Of a stretch of 64,000 nt of DNA, positions 18,242 through 27,433 are shown one piece after another. Under the pieces are notes generated by a model. That model saw only the letters and a program-made list of their open reading frames with translations, was not told where the DNA came from and made no database searches. Where the stretch lies: positions 62,001 to 126,000 of the forward strand of contig JAHZGX010000013.1 of assembly GCA_019420585.1 (NCBI GenBank), read 5' to 3'. A program made the position numbers and the translations under genes. Position 1 is the first letter of the stretch, and the number at the start of each line of letters is the position of its first letter. The stretch is from Prevotellaceae bacterium (GTDB lineage Bacteria > Bacteroidota > Bacteroidia > Bacteroidales > Bacteroidaceae).

Positions 18242-19382
18242 AGTACTCTTGTTGCTGGGGCTGTTACTGCTGGTCTGTTTGGCTTACCTGAACCTGTGGT
18301 TAAGGCACAGGCGGGACAAGGCAAACCTGTACCTGCTCTTTGATGCCGTGGAGAATGCCGACTACACCCTGCGCTTCACCGAGCAGGGCAAACGCCGACG
18401 GGAATCTGTCAACCACTGGCTGAACCGCATCAAAGAGGTGCTACAGAAAGCCAGAGACGAGCAGATGGAGCGTGAGAGATGCTTTGAGATGGTCATCAAT
18501 GCCACAGACACGGGACTGATGGTGGTGGATGAACGGGACAACATACTGGTACACAACCAGGCGGCACTCCAGTTGCTGGACACTGACATCCTGACTCACA
18601 TGAGGCAGATACCTGCCCGACTGATGAATGACGAGCAATTGATATGGCATGAGACAACCACTGTGCTGCGCGGAAAGCGTGTGCGCGTCATGGCACTGAG
18701 CAATGTGGAGTGTGAAATGGACAGCAGAGAACTGGACTCGTGGATTAAACTTATCAGGGTGCTAACTCATGAAATCATGAACACCATTACACCTTTGACC
18801 TCACTGAGCGGCACGCTGCTGGAGCGGGTCAGGCGGGATAATCGGGGGAAGGATGCCGACGGCGAGTTGTGTACAGGGCTGGAGACCATCAGGAAGACCG
18901 GGGAGGAACTGCTCCGCTTTGCACAGACTTACCGCCGCTTCACGCATGTCCCCACCCCTTCACCCACTCTTTTTTATGTAAAGCCTTTCCTTCAGCGCAT
19001 GGCTTCACTGTATGGCAGGCCGGTGGAGGTGCGGGTGGAGCCGGAAGGGTTGCTTGCCTATGCCGATGAGAATCTGATGTCGCACGTGGTGAACAACCTG
19101 CTGAAGAATGCCGTGGAAGCCACCGCGCAGGGCGGGACAGTCTGCCTGCATGCTTGGACTGACGGGCAGGAGGCGGTTGTCATTGATGTTACTGATTATG
19201 GCAACCTGATAACTCCGGATGTGGCAGAGCATATCTTTGTGCCTTTCTTCACCACAAAACCGGAGGGTTCGGGCATTGGCCTGTCCCTGTCCCGCCAGAT
19301 CATGCGTGCATCGGGAGGCACGCTCACACTTCATCAGGATGAAGAGAAGGGATGCGTGACCTTCCGCCTGCGTCTGCCATGA
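18231..19382 (+). CDS. Sensor histidine kinase, partner of the sigma-54 regulator
   Basis: 383 aa. One N-terminal membrane helix (residues 4-22) is followed directly by cytoplasmic sequence, so there is no sizeable periplasmic sensor. A PAS domain lies at about 80-150 (INATDTGLMVVDERDNIL). The H box is RVLTHEIMNTITPLTSLSG (about 175-193). The ATPase core has N box NLLKNAVEAT (about 287), a D box in VIDVTDYGNLI, and FVPFFTTKPEGSGIGLSLS (about 340-358). It would sense something inside the cell or the membrane and phosphorylate the regulator at 16853. Its start overlaps the regulator's stop. Confidence 0.92.
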   Translation: MDFRVLLLLGLLLLVCLAYLNLWLRHRRDKANLYLLFDAVENADYTLRFTEQGKRRRESVNHWLNRIKEVLQKARDEQMERERCFEMVINATDTGLMVVDERDNILVHNQAALQLLDTDILTHMRQIPARLMNDEQLIWHETTTVLRGKRVRVMALSNVECEMDSRELDSWIKLIRVLTHEIMNTITPLTSLSGTLLERVRRDNRGKDADGELCTGLETIRKTGEELLRFAQTYRRFTHVPTPSPTLFYVKPFLQRMASLYGRPVEVRVEPEGLLAYADENLMSHVVNNLLKNAVEATAQGGTVCLHAWTDGQEAVVIDVTDYGNLITPDVAEHIFVPFFTTKPEGSGIGLSLSRQIMRASGGTLTLHQDEEKGCVTFRLRLP

Positions 19383-19423
19383 TTCTTTAGTCTCATGGGC
19401 TTTCGCCTTTCTCCTTCGTTAAT

Positions 19424-20098
19424 ATGGGATGTATGGAGATGGAACAATATTTCAAATATGGAGAGAAGGAAATAGCCTACTTGAAAGGCAGGGACAAGCG
19501 CCTTGCCGAGGTGATTGAGCAAGTGGGGATGGTGAAGAGACGGGTGATTCCCGACCTCTTTGCCGCACTCGTGCATACCATTGTGGGACAGCAAATCTCC
19601 ACCAAGGCGCATGAGACTGTCTGGCAAAGACTGACGGAACAGATGGGGAGCATCACTCCTGAGGGTGTACTTGCCCTCTCTCCCGAGGCATTGCAGGCTT
19701 TTGGCCTGTCGTTCAGGAAGGTGGAATATATACGTGCGGCAGCAAGCAGAGTCTTGTCCGGTGAATTGGACATCAGTGCCTTGCATGCCATGACGGACGC
19801 GGAAGTGCGCGCACGCTTGTCGGAGCAAAAGGGCCTGGGGGTGTGGAGTGCGGAGATGCTGATGCTGTTCTCCATGCAGCGGCCAGACGTGATGAGTTTT
19901 GGCGACCTCGCCATTCAGCGCGGGATTCGTATGATTTACCATCATCGGAAAGTTGATCGTACGCTGTTTGAAAGGTACCGACGCCGCTTCTCACCTTATG
20001 GGAGTGTTGCCAGCCTGTATGTCTGGGCTGTTGCCGGAGGTGCGATAGAAGGGATGAGGGACTATGCCCCGCACAATAAACCAAAGAAGAAAAGATGA
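19424..20098 (+). CDS. DNA-3-methyladenine glycosylase II (AlkA-like, HhH-GPD)
   Basis: 224 aa. It excises alkylated purines in base-excision repair. The HhH-GPD fold is visible: LFAALVHTIVGQQISTKA (about 45-62), the helix-hairpin-helix LSEQKGLGVWSAEMLML (about 130-146), and the loop MSFGDLAIQRGIRM with the catalytic Asp (about 161). It lacks the long N-terminal domain of E. coli AlkA, so it is the compact form. Met codons at 19433 and 19439 are alternative starts. Its stop overlaps the start of the ogt-like gene (ATGA), so two alkylation-repair enzymes are translationally coupled. Confidence 0.88.
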   Translation: MGCMEMEQYFKYGEKEIAYLKGRDKRLAEVIEQVGMVKRRVIPDLFAALVHTIVGQQISTKAHETVWQRLTEQMGSITPEGVLALSPEALQAFGLSFRKVEYIRAAASRVLSGELDISALHAMTDAEVRARLSEQKGLGVWSAEMLMLFSMQRPDVMSFGDLAIQRGIRMIYHHRKVDRTLFERYRRRFSPYGSVASLYVWAVAGGAIEGMRDYAPHNKPKKKR

Positions 20099-20619
20099 AA
20101 GGAGAAAATGTGATTGTGACATGCCGCTACGATTCTCCGTGCGGCATGCTTGTGCTTGGCTCGCTTGGTGACAGGCTCTGCCTGTGTGACTGGCAGGTGG
20201 AGAAGCATCATGGCCATGTGCTTAGGCGTTTGGAGCGCATGCTGGAGGCCCGCCTTGAGGATGGGACATCTGGCGTGTTGAAAGAAGCAGGAAGGCAACT
20301 TGACGAGTTCTTTGCAGGTGAGCGCAGAATTTTCAGCGTGCCGCTGCTGTTTACCGGCACGGAATTTCAGAAAAAGGTGTGGCGTGCCTTGCTGAGCATA
20401 CCTTACGGAACTACGGTGTCCTACGGAGAAATGGCGCGCAGGATAGGCTCTCCCCATGCCGTGCGTGCGGTGGCCAATGCCAACGGAGCCAACTCCATCT
20501 CGCTCTTTGCTCCCTGCCACCGGGTGGTTGGCAGCGACCGTTCGCTGACGGGATATGGGGGTGGCCTGGCTGCCAAGCAGTATCTGCTTGAGTTGGAAAG
20601 GCGCGTGTTGGAGGAATAG
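20095..20619 (+). CDS. ogt: Methylated-DNA--protein-cysteine methyltransferase
   Basis: 174 aa. It takes the methyl group from O6-methylguanine onto its own cysteine. The active site APCHRVVG lies near residues 140-147, preceded by the DNA-binding wing YGTTVSYGEMARRIGSPHAVRAV (split across residues 103-125) and the Asn hinge NANGANS. The N-terminal domain (SPCGMLVLGSLGDRLCLCDW) is of the Ogt type. The start overlaps the glycosylase stop by four bases. No Ada regulatory domain is present. Confidence 0.93.
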   Translation: MKGENVIVTCRYDSPCGMLVLGSLGDRLCLCDWQVEKHHGHVLRRLERMLEARLEDGTSGVLKEAGRQLDEFFAGERRIFSVPLLFTGTEFQKKVWRALLSIPYGTTVSYGEMARRIGSPHAVRAVANANGANSISLFAPCHRVVGSDRSLTGYGGGLAAKQYLLELERRVLEE

Positions 20620-20662
20620 GAAAACAGTGGATTTACGCTCGCTTGCGGCTGAACCCATTGAC

Positions 20663-20706
20663 GGATGCCTGGCGGCCATGCCTGCAATGCCGGCTGCCAG
20701 GCATCC
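20663..20706. terminator. Bidirectional hairpin between converging genes
   Basis: GGATGCCTGGC and GCCAGGCATCC pair perfectly, extended by GGC/GCC inside. It lies between the plus-strand ogt stop (20619) and the minus-strand glycoside hydrolase stop (20709). T tracts are weak on both sides. Confidence 0.65.
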
Positions 20707-20708
20707 GT

Positions 20709-22772
20709 TTACTTTGCTGTTACCCTGGGGAAGGCGCTTATGCGCAGGCGCGCGGCTCCCATCGGGATGAGTGTCAGTTGAGTGTCTGTATCGGAATGCC
20801 CGACATACTTTGTGGGCAACATGTCGGTCATGCCCGTGCTGTCATAGCCCCATGACGGAATCCGGCAGCCTGTGACTGTGAACGACAGAGGCACCCTGTC
20901 AAGGGTGAACGGATTACCCGTGCCGTCCCATTTCGATTTGTTGACGGTTATGCCCATCGGGTTGAGTCTGTCATCAACCTTTATGGCATAGTTCCACTCC
21001 GTTGAGGACTTCAGCACGTAGCAAGGCCACAGCGAGGCATCGACCCCGTCCTGCCAGTGTGAGTCATCCTGCACGAAGTCCTTGTCGCGGCTGTCATGCT
21101 GTTCCCATGTTTCCCCGATTTTCAGTGAGAGGGTCAGCGGGCCATAGTTGATGCTCATGCTTGCCTTGTTTTTCTGCCACACCGTGTGGCTGATGCTCAT
21201 GGGAAGGTTCAGTTCAACTTTATCTCCATTGGTCCATTCACGTTCCAGACGCACATACTTGCCTTTAGGGGAGACTGCAGAGATATCTTCGCCGTTGACG
21301 TTCACTGAGGCTCCTTTGGCCCATGCCGGGATGCGCAGGTAGAGCGGGAAGGTTGTGGCGACATCGGTGTGCAGTGTCTGCACCACGCTGCCGTCAAACG
21401 GGTAATCGGTCTCCTCGGTGAGTCTGACGGTCTGTCCGTCACCTACCTTTGCAGTGGTCTCGTTCGCGGAGTAGAGCATTGTGGCGAGGCCGTTGTCATT
21501 GGTGGCCATGACGAGGTGCTCGGCATAGTAAGGCCAGCCCATGCCGTGGTTATGCTGGCAGCAGCGACTGCTGAACGGGCTCATGGAGAGCATGCCGCGC
21601 AGGTTGTTGTCGATGCTTGGCCCATGGAGTTTTTCATCGCTTATGGCCATGTTGGGCGAGGTGATGTAGCGCAGTGACTTCATGTCGGGCATCATGGCGG
21701 CCGTGAACGTGTTGAGTGCCACGTTTTCGCAGTGGTCGGCCCAGAAGGGGTCTCCGGTGATGCCCATTAGAATCTCATCGCTGGCCATTTGCTCAACGAT
21801 TGCACATGTCTCGGCTCCCTGGCGCGGGTCGTCATAGCCTAGCCGCGCATTTTCATCGGCTCCGTACATGCCGCCCGGCACTTGTCCGAACCGTTCGCGC
21901 ATGTTGCTGAAGGCGTTGTATGTGGCCTGGCGCATGCTGAGGTCCTTTGTGTACATGGCATAAGTGGCGGGCTCGCGGAATCCCTGTGCCACGTTCACGC
22001 CATGGAGGTTGGGCAGTCCGCCCGCCATGGCCCAGTTGGATGTGTTGCGGTGGAGTTTGTCAATGAGTGGCAGGAGTGTCTCGTTGCCCGTGCGATTATA
22101 GAGCCAGATGACACTCCACATGTTGTCTCCGCCACGCTTTTCCTGCCATAAGCCCTTGGGGAACTTGGAGTCATTGACGGTCAACTCCCATTTGAAGTAT
22201 TTGGTCATGGCACTGAGTACCCTTGCATCACCACTGTACTCGTAATAGGTCTGCATGGCCCAAAGCATGATCATCTGTGCCCATATCTCCGGATTGCCGT
22301 TCTCGTAGTTGCGCGGCCCGAGGAATCCGTCGCTCTTCTGGTTTTTCAGTACGGCTTCAAACCACGTCTTGGCCTCACTTATCATCTTCTCGTCGCCGAG
22401 AATGTAGGCCAGGCTGCAATAGCCTCTGAGCCAGTAGGGCACTTCCTCCCATCCATGATCTCCGCTGTCACTGAGCCACTGGTTGTTGTCCTTGTCGAGC
22501 CATGAACTGATGGAGCCGAGTTGCCCGTTGAGTCCGTCGCGTTGCAATTCAAGATAGTGGCGCAACCATCTCTTGGGCTGCACGCTGCCTACGGGCAGTT
22601 TCAGCAGTGGTGCCGTGGCTAGAGGTGCGCGGAAGTTGACGTAGTTGCTGCTTTGGGTGCCTTCGGGAATGGGCACCACCGTTGCCTGTGTGGTTTGTGC
22701 TGCAGCCTGGGAGAGCAATATGAATGTTGTGACAAGCGAGGCAACCATCCTTGCCTTGATGTATCCTTTCAT
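20709..22772 (-). CDS. Secreted GH127-like beta-L-arabinofuranosidase family protein (DUF1680)
   Basis: 687 aa with signal peptide (MKGYIKARMVASLVTTFILL to AAAQT). It belongs to the DUF1680/GH127 superfamily: an (alpha/alpha)6 barrel at about 60-430 and beta-sandwich after it. ETCAIVEQMASDEIL (about 330) and SRCCQHNHGMGWPYYAEHL (about 398-416) correspond to the Glu-Thr-Cys and Cys-Cys motifs that carry the zinc-bound nucleophilic cysteine in characterised members. Substrate may be an arabinose-containing glycan. GH146 is a close alternative. A jelly-roll protein precedes it in the same operon, 14 bases away. The two should act together at the cell envelope. Confidence 0.82.
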   Translation of the reverse strand: MKGYIKARMVASLVTTFILLSQAAAQTTQATVVPIPEGTQSSNYVNFRAPLATAPLLKLPVGSVQPKRWLRHYLELQRDGLNGQLGSISSWLDKDNNQWLSDSGDHGWEEVPYWLRGYCSLAYILGDEKMISEAKTWFEAVLKNQKSDGFLGPRNYENGNPEIWAQMIMLWAMQTYYEYSGDARVLSAMTKYFKWELTVNDSKFPKGLWQEKRGGDNMWSVIWLYNRTGNETLLPLIDKLHRNTSNWAMAGGLPNLHGVNVAQGFREPATYAMYTKDLSMRQATYNAFSNMRERFGQVPGGMYGADENARLGYDDPRQGAETCAIVEQMASDEILMGITGDPFWADHCENVALNTFTAAMMPDMKSLRYITSPNMAISDEKLHGPSIDNNLRGMLSMSPFSSRCCQHNHGMGWPYYAEHLVMATNDNGLATMLYSANETTAKVGDGQTVRLTEETDYPFDGSVVQTLHTDVATTFPLYLRIPAWAKGASVNVNGEDISAVSPKGKYVRLEREWTNGDKVELNLPMSISHTVWQKNKASMSINYGPLTLSLKIGETWEQHDSRDKDFVQDDSHWQDGVDASLWPCYVLKSSTEWNYAIKVDDRLNPMGITVNKSKWDGTGNPFTLDRVPLSFTVTGCRIPSWGYDSTGMTDMLPTKYVGHSDTDTQLTLIPMGAARLRISAFPRVTAK

Positions 22773-22786
22773 AATGTTAATGTGTG

Positions 22787-24097
22787 TTATCTTACGATTG
22801 TCTTCTTACCATTAGTTATATAAATGCCTTTGGCAAGTCCGTGGGTTGATGTGCCAACCATGTGGCCTGTGGTGTCGTAGACTTTGTTGTCGACATTTTT
22901 TGCATCAGTTGATGCTCCTGTGGGAACAATGCCTGTCGGCTTGTAGGGCTCCACCAGTTTTAGACCGTAGTCGATGTGCCCGCCTCCGTTGCCTTGCTTG
23001 AGCGACACGGCGAGCACGTTGTCTCCTTCGCGCAGGAGGCTTTTATATGCCGCGGGGATGACTTGTTCTGCGTAATTGTTGTCGTTCCAACCGCTGGCGG
23101 TCCATATCTTCGTGCCATTGAGATACACGGTGGGGTTCTCATCGTAACTGCAAAAGAGTTTCAGCGTTCCGGCCTTGAGGGTACTGACGTCATCTGTAGT
23201 CAGTGTGAAGTGACGGCGGATGAGTATGGGTCTCACTTGACTGCCCCATTCTGTTATCAGAAACATGTTCTCGTCATTACTGAACGGCCCCACACCCTTC
23301 ACCCAGTCACGCTCGTCCTCGGTGAGGGCATACCACTTGGCAGCCTCGGTCCGGGGCAGGTCGGAATTGTAGTTGAGTGTGTAGTACAGGCAGTCCCATG
23401 AACTTGCATCGGTGGCAGTAGGCAGTATGGCATGCTCTGTGGTCACGTCGGCGGCATAGAGGCCGCAGTCGGCAAAGGCTCCGCCCCAGTTCTGATGCAC
23501 GTGGACGGCAATGATATTTTCGCTCCCATCGGTCTTTATCAGCGCTTTCTGCTCGTCTGTGAGCAATGTGTATGCTTCATTTTCCCAGCCATCGGACACC
23601 GTGTGTACCTGTACGCCATTGATGTACCATTCGCTTGGTGCATCGTCGTGTCCTACGGCCATGAACACCGGGCTGTCTATGGGAGCATTGAGGGTGAACG
23701 CGCGCCGCATGTAGATTTCGCCCATGATGTCGGATGTCACCCAGCGGCATGACTGGTGTTCCTTGTAGTACTCATCACTGCTGAACGGTGAGGTGCCCTT
23801 TGTCCACTTTATCTCACCGCCTGTGAGTTCGTAATCCGATTCGTACCATTGCCGTCCATTGTTGTCCGTGTCGGGAGCACCATGGATGGTGTTGTACTGC
23901 GCATCGGTGTAACGCTCCCCCTTGTTATATACCCACACCCAGGCTTCATATTGTCTGTCCGGGGTGTATTGTGACGAGGGAAGAATGACGTTTCCGGCAT
24001 TGAATGTGCTGATAATCTTTTCCTGTGCATTGGCCACGCATGTCATTGCGGTCAGTATGCAAAGACCAATGGATAGTCTGCGGTGTTTACTTATCAT
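22787..24097 (-). CDS. Secreted tandem jelly-roll (carbohydrate-binding-like) protein with T9SS-type tail
   Basis: 436 aa from the ATG at 24097 (MISKHRRLSIGLCIL). The open frame extends to 24436 but that part overlaps tRNA-Ser and is not coding. A signal peptide ends at NAQ. Two repeated modules of about 150 residues follow, each with a GPFS/SPFS-(N/S)DE motif, a (R)RAFTL or RRHFTL strand, and a YINGVQVHTVSDGWENEAY or YLNGTKIWTASGWNDNNYA loop. These look like galactose-binding beta-sandwiches. The end, KVYDTTGHMVGTSTHGLAKG followed by IYI-NGKK, resembles a type A T9SS sorting domain. It shares an operon with the GH127-like gene. No catalytic motif was seen. Confidence 0.75.
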   Translation of the reverse strand: MISKHRRLSIGLCILTAMTCVANAQEKIISTFNAGNVILPSSQYTPDRQYEAWVWVYNKGERYTDAQYNTIHGAPDTDNNGRQWYESDYELTGGEIKWTKGTSPFSSDEYYKEHQSCRWVTSDIMGEIYMRRAFTLNAPIDSPVFMAVGHDDAPSEWYINGVQVHTVSDGWENEAYTLLTDEQKALIKTDGSENIIAVHVHQNWGGAFADCGLYAADVTTEHAILPTATDASSWDCLYYTLNYNSDLPRTEAAKWYALTEDERDWVKGVGPFSNDENMFLITEWGSQVRPILIRRHFTLTTDDVSTLKAGTLKLFCSYDENPTVYLNGTKIWTASGWNDNNYAEQVIPAAYKSLLREGDNVLAVSLKQGNGGGHIDYGLKLVEPYKPTGIVPTGASTDAKNVDNKVYDTTGHMVGTSTHGLAKGIYITNGKKTIVR

Positions 24098-24160
24098 GTT
24101 TTTGTATTTGATTAGGATTAGGTAATTGAATGTTTTTAAGGGAATTGCTTGGGTAGATAT

Positions 24161-24196
24161 AAAAAGAGGCTGCGCCTGAACTTGACACAGCCTCTT
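24161..24196 (-). terminator. Terminator of tRNA-Ser
   Basis: On the minus strand AAGAGGCTG and CAGCCTCTT pair (24164-24172 with 24188-24196) and are followed by TTTTTAT. It begins six bases after the tRNA 3' end. Confidence 0.85.
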
Positions 24197-24201
24197 CCTT
24201 G

Positions 24202-24286
24202 CGGAGAGAGAGGGATTCGAACCCCCGGTACCTCTCGGTACGACGGTTTTCAAGACCGTTGTAATCGACCACTCTACCATCTCTCC
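24202..24286 (-). tRNA. tRNA-Ser (anticodon UGA)
   Basis: 85 nt without encoded CCA. Acceptor GGAGAGA pairs with TCTCTCC, discriminator G. The anticodon arm reads CGGTCTTGAAAACCG with TGA at the anticodon, reading UCA-type serine codons. A long variable arm (TACCGAGAGGTA) and a T arm GGGGG-TTCGAAT-CCC complete a class II tRNA. Confidence 0.95.
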
Positions 24287-24368
24287 TTTGTTCCTTATTT
24301 GTATATGGAAAACCTCCCACTTCTGGGAATGGATGCCAAAACGGCACTCCCTTTCTTTAAGGACGGTG

Positions 24369-24400
24369 CAAAGGTATATCTTTTTGGAGATTCGACCAAA
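24369..24400 (-). promoter_or_regulatory. Promoter of tRNA-Ser
   Basis: Minus-strand TACCTTTG (24376-24369) with TTTG (24400-24397) 20 bases upstream fits the Bacteroidetes -7/-33 pair. The tRNA starts 76 bases further on. The same TACCTTTGCACCG string precedes tRNA-Lys. Confidence 0.65.
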
Positions 24401-24425
24401 TTCTTTGGCTGTTTTCTTCCCGGTT

Positions 24426-25490
24426 CTAAAAGGCAAGGCCGCGCAGCAGGGTTATGTATGTGCTGATGGCATCCTTGATTTCGGATATTTCTATGTACTC
24501 GTCTGCAGTGTGGCTGCGGCTGCTCTGCCCCGGTCCCATTTTTAGGCTGGGAAAGGGCATTAGGGCTTGGTCACTCAGTGTGGGAGAACCAAAAGGCTTC
24601 TTTCCAAGTGCCAAGAGTGCCTGCACGATGGGATGTTTGATGGAAATGTGGGAGGAATTCAGACGGAAGGAACGTGCCTTGACCTCACTTTCCACTTGGC
24701 TGGAGATGAGGTGGAACAGTTCTTCGTTGGAGTATAGTTCGTTGCTGCGCACGTCTACGGTGAAGGTGCATTGGTTAGGGATGACATTGTGCTGCGTGCC
24801 CGCATTGACGATGGTGACGGTTGTCTTGACTTTTCCCAAGAGCGGTGACACTTTTTCCCATTCGTGGGTACGGAACCACTGCATGTCATCCATTGCGCGA
24901 TAAATGGCATTGTCTCCTTCCTCTCGGGCTGCGTGGCCTGATTTCCCATGCGCTGTTACGTCCAGCACCATGAGACCCTTCTCGGCAATTGCCGGCTGCA
25001 TGCCGGTCGGTTCTCCCACAATGGCGGCATCGACTTTGGGCAGGAGTGGAATCATGCATTCCATGCCATTGCGTCCGCTGACCTCCTCTTCGGCAGAAGC
25101 GAGGAACAAAAGGTTATATGGCAACTTCTCCTGCGCCAGTACCCGGAAAGTTTGAAGCAGCGACACCAGGCTTGCGCCATCATCATTGCTGCCCAGTCCG
25201 TATATGCGTTCTCCCTCGCATGTGGGAGAGAAAGGGTTTCTTTGCCATCCGCTTACAGGTTTCACCGTGTCGATATGGGCATTTAAGAGCAGAGTGGAAC
25301 GCTCCGGATGGAATTCCGGGGCTTTGGCCATGAGGTTGTTCCCTGTTCGCTCCACTGTCAGCCTGCAGCGTTCTGTCATGTAATTTTGCAACATGTCTGC
25401 GGCTTCCTGTTCGTTTCTGCTTGTGCGTGGAATTTCGATGAGATGCTTTAGCAGGTCAACGGATTCGCTTGTGAGTTCTTCTAATGCCAT
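24426..25490 (-). CDS. M20 metallopeptidase, probable N-acyl-ornithine/citrulline deacylase (ArgE/DapE type)
   Basis: 354 aa. Zinc ligands and catalytic acids are in place: NAHIDTV (His-x-Asp, about 70), GSNDDGAS (bridging Asp, about 100), AEEEVSGRNG (catalytic Glu pair, about 132), VGEPTGMQ (about 158) and a late His in SRSHTADEYI (about 328). The dimerisation insert (GKSGHAAREEGDNAI) is present. Length and wording match the short Bacteroidetes ArgE-like enzyme of the succinylated arginine pathway, but no arg gene lies nearby, so the substrate is inferred. It ends 26 bases from the tRNA-Ser promoter on the same strand. Confidence 0.75.
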   Translation of the reverse strand: MALEELTSESVDLLKHLIEIPRTSRNEQEAADMLQNYMTERCRLTVERTGNNLMAKAPEFHPERSTLLLNAHIDTVKPVSGWQRNPFSPTCEGERIYGLGSNDDGASLVSLLQTFRVLAQEKLPYNLLFLASAEEEVSGRNGMECMIPLLPKVDAAIVGEPTGMQPAIAEKGLMVLDVTAHGKSGHAAREEGDNAIYRAMDDMQWFRTHEWEKVSPLLGKVKTTVTIVNAGTQHNVIPNQCTFTVDVRSNELYSNEELFHLISSQVESEVKARSFRLNSSHISIKHPIVQALLALGKKPFGSPTLSDQALMPFPSLKMGPGQSSRSHTADEYIEISEIKDAISTYITLLRGLAF

Positions 25491-25551
25491 TTCCTTGATT
25501 GCCTTTTCCGGTAAGCAAAGTTACGTACAATATTCAAAAAAGTCAAATATG

Positions 25552-25583
25552 TTTGGCCTTTATCTCAACTTGTGCTAACTTTG
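25552..25583 (+). promoter_or_regulatory. Promoter of the acyl-CoA ligase-prfB unit
   Basis: TTTG at 25552-25555 and TAACTTTG at 25576-25583, 20 bases apart, match both boxes of the Bacteroidetes promoter. The leader would be about 18 bases. Confidence 0.7.
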
Positions 25584-25608
25584 TGCAGAGCAAAAAAGAC
25601 TTGAGGCT

Positions 25609-27417
25609 ATGCAGAATCCGAGTCCACTTTCAACCTTAATACACAGCCAGGCCAAACGCTATGGTAACCGTACGGCTTTGAGATGGCGTGACTATGTGGC
25701 TGGCTGCTGGCATGATGTCTCCTGGAATGAGTTTTCTCTTCGGGTTCGTCAGGTAAGCAACGCCTTGATGGAACTGGGAGTTGGCGTGCAGGAGAATGTG
25801 GTCGTGTTCTCGCAGAACATGCCGGAGTGCCTGTATGTTGACTTTGGCGCTTATGCCATACGTGCAGTCACCATCCCCTTCTATGCCACCAGCAGTGAGA
25901 TGCAGGTGAAGTATATGGTGAGCGATGCCAAGGTTCGCTTCATTTTTGTAGGTGAACAATACCAGTATGACACTGCCTATCGTGTGTTGAAGATAGACCC
26001 TGAGGTGAGCAAACTGATTATCTTTGACCGTAATGTCAAGCGTAATCCCCAGGATCAGGTGAGCATCTATTTTGATGACTTCCTTAAGTCGGGCGAGGTT
26101 CTCCAGCATCAGGAAGAGGTGAGACGGCGCACTGCCGAACTTGACCAAGATGACTTGGCCAACATATTATACACGAGCGGAACCACAGGACTGAGCAAGG
26201 GAGTCATGCTTACACACAGGATGTATATGGCCGGCATACATTCCCATGTGGGCGCGGTGCGTCTTTCTGACAGGGACTCCATACTCACCTTCCTACCGCT
26301 GACTCATGTCTTTGAGCGTGGGTGGACGTATCTGTGCTTGGCTGAGGGCTGTACGCTTGCCTTGAATCTGCGGCCACAGGATGTGCTGCGGAGCCTGAGG
26401 GAGATACACCCGACCTGTATGTGCGTTGTGCCCAGGTTCTGGGAAAAGGTGTATGCCGGCGTCTTGGAACGCATTCAAAAGAGCAGCCCCGTCCAGCGGC
26501 GCATGCTGGAAGATGCCCTGCGTGTGGGACATGCATACAATGTAGAGTATAAGATGCGTGGACTTGTGCCTCCCCTTGGACTTCGGTTGCAATATGCTTT
26601 CTATGAGAAAACTGTCATTGCATTGCTCCTCAAGACTTTGGGACTTGAAAGGCACAATTTCTTTCCCACGGCAGGAGCCGCCATCTCACCTCGTGTGGAG
26701 GATTTCATGCGTTCGGTGGGGCTCGGTTTGGTAGTCGGGTATGGAATGACCGAGACAACTGCCACCGTTTCCCTTGACCGATGGGATAAGCCTGTCAGCG
26801 TGGGGTCTGTGGGGCGGCTTCTCAATGGAGTGCAACTTAAGTTCGGTGAGAACAATGAGATTTTGCTGAAGGGAGACACCATCACCAAAGGATATTACCG
26901 CAAGGCTGAGGTGACGGCACTGGCCATTGATGATGAGGGGTGGTTCCATACCGGTGATGCCGGCTATATGAAGAACGGAGAATTGTTTCTCACCGACCGC
27001 ATCAAAGACCTCTTCAAGACCAGCAATGGCAAGTTCATTGCTCCGCAGATGCTTGAGTCGAAGTTGTGCGTAGACCGCTATGTGGATCAGATTGTCATCG
27101 TGGCCGAGCAGAAGAAGTTCGTCTCGGCCTTGGTGATACCCGAGTATGAACTGCTGGAGCAGTCCTTTGCCGAGCGCGGGATTACCTTCCAGAACCGGGA
27201 GGAAATGTGCGCGCATCCCAAGGTGGTGCAGTTTGTCATGTATCGCATAGACACCCTCCAGCAGGAGTTTGCCCATTATGAACAGGTCAAGCGGATAGCC
27301 TTGCTGCCCGAACCCTTCAGTATGGAACGGGGAGAGTTGACCAATACGCTCAAGGTCAAACGGCCTGTGATTTACCAGAATTACAAGGCTCAGATAGACA
27401 AGATGTACGAAGAATAA
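25609..27417 (+). CDS. Long-chain acyl-CoA ligase (AMP-forming)
   Basis: 602 aa, an ANL-superfamily enzyme that activates a fatty acid with ATP and then loads CoA. P-loop ILYTSGTTGLSKGVMLTH (about 187-204), FPTAGAAISPRVEDF, YGMTETTATVSL (about 381), WFHTGDAGYMKNGEL (about 445) and DRIKDLFKTSNGKFIAPQMLES (about 463-484) give the full motif set. There is no signal peptide. The C-terminal lysine region (ELTNTLKVKRPVI) carries the adenylation Lys. It lies 16 bases before prfB in the same direction and probably shares its transcript. FadD15/AAE-type long-chain ligases are the nearest class. Confidence 0.9.
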   Translation: MQNPSPLSTLIHSQAKRYGNRTALRWRDYVAGCWHDVSWNEFSLRVRQVSNALMELGVGVQENVVVFSQNMPECLYVDFGAYAIRAVTIPFYATSSEMQVKYMVSDAKVRFIFVGEQYQYDTAYRVLKIDPEVSKLIIFDRNVKRNPQDQVSIYFDDFLKSGEVLQHQEEVRRRTAELDQDDLANILYTSGTTGLSKGVMLTHRMYMAGIHSHVGAVRLSDRDSILTFLPLTHVFERGWTYLCLAEGCTLALNLRPQDVLRSLREIHPTCMCVVPRFWEKVYAGVLERIQKSSPVQRRMLEDALRVGHAYNVEYKMRGLVPPLGLRLQYAFYEKTVIALLLKTLGLERHNFFPTAGAAISPRVEDFMRSVGLGLVVGYGMTETTATVSLDRWDKPVSVGSVGRLLNGVQLKFGENNEILLKGDTITKGYYRKAEVTALAIDDEGWFHTGDAGYMKNGELFLTDRIKDLFKTSNGKFIAPQMLESKLCVDRYVDQIVIVAEQKKFVSALVIPEYELLEQSFAERGITFQNREEMCAHPKVVQFVMYRIDTLQQEFAHYEQVKRIALLPEPFSMERGELTNTLKVKRPVIYQNYKAQIDKMYEE

Positions 27418-27433
27418 TAATAGATAGAGAAGA

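Noticed and set aside
24098..24436. N-terminal extension of the jelly-roll protein
   Set aside because: The extension overlaps tRNA-Ser and its promoter, whereas the Met at 24097 starts a clean signal peptide.
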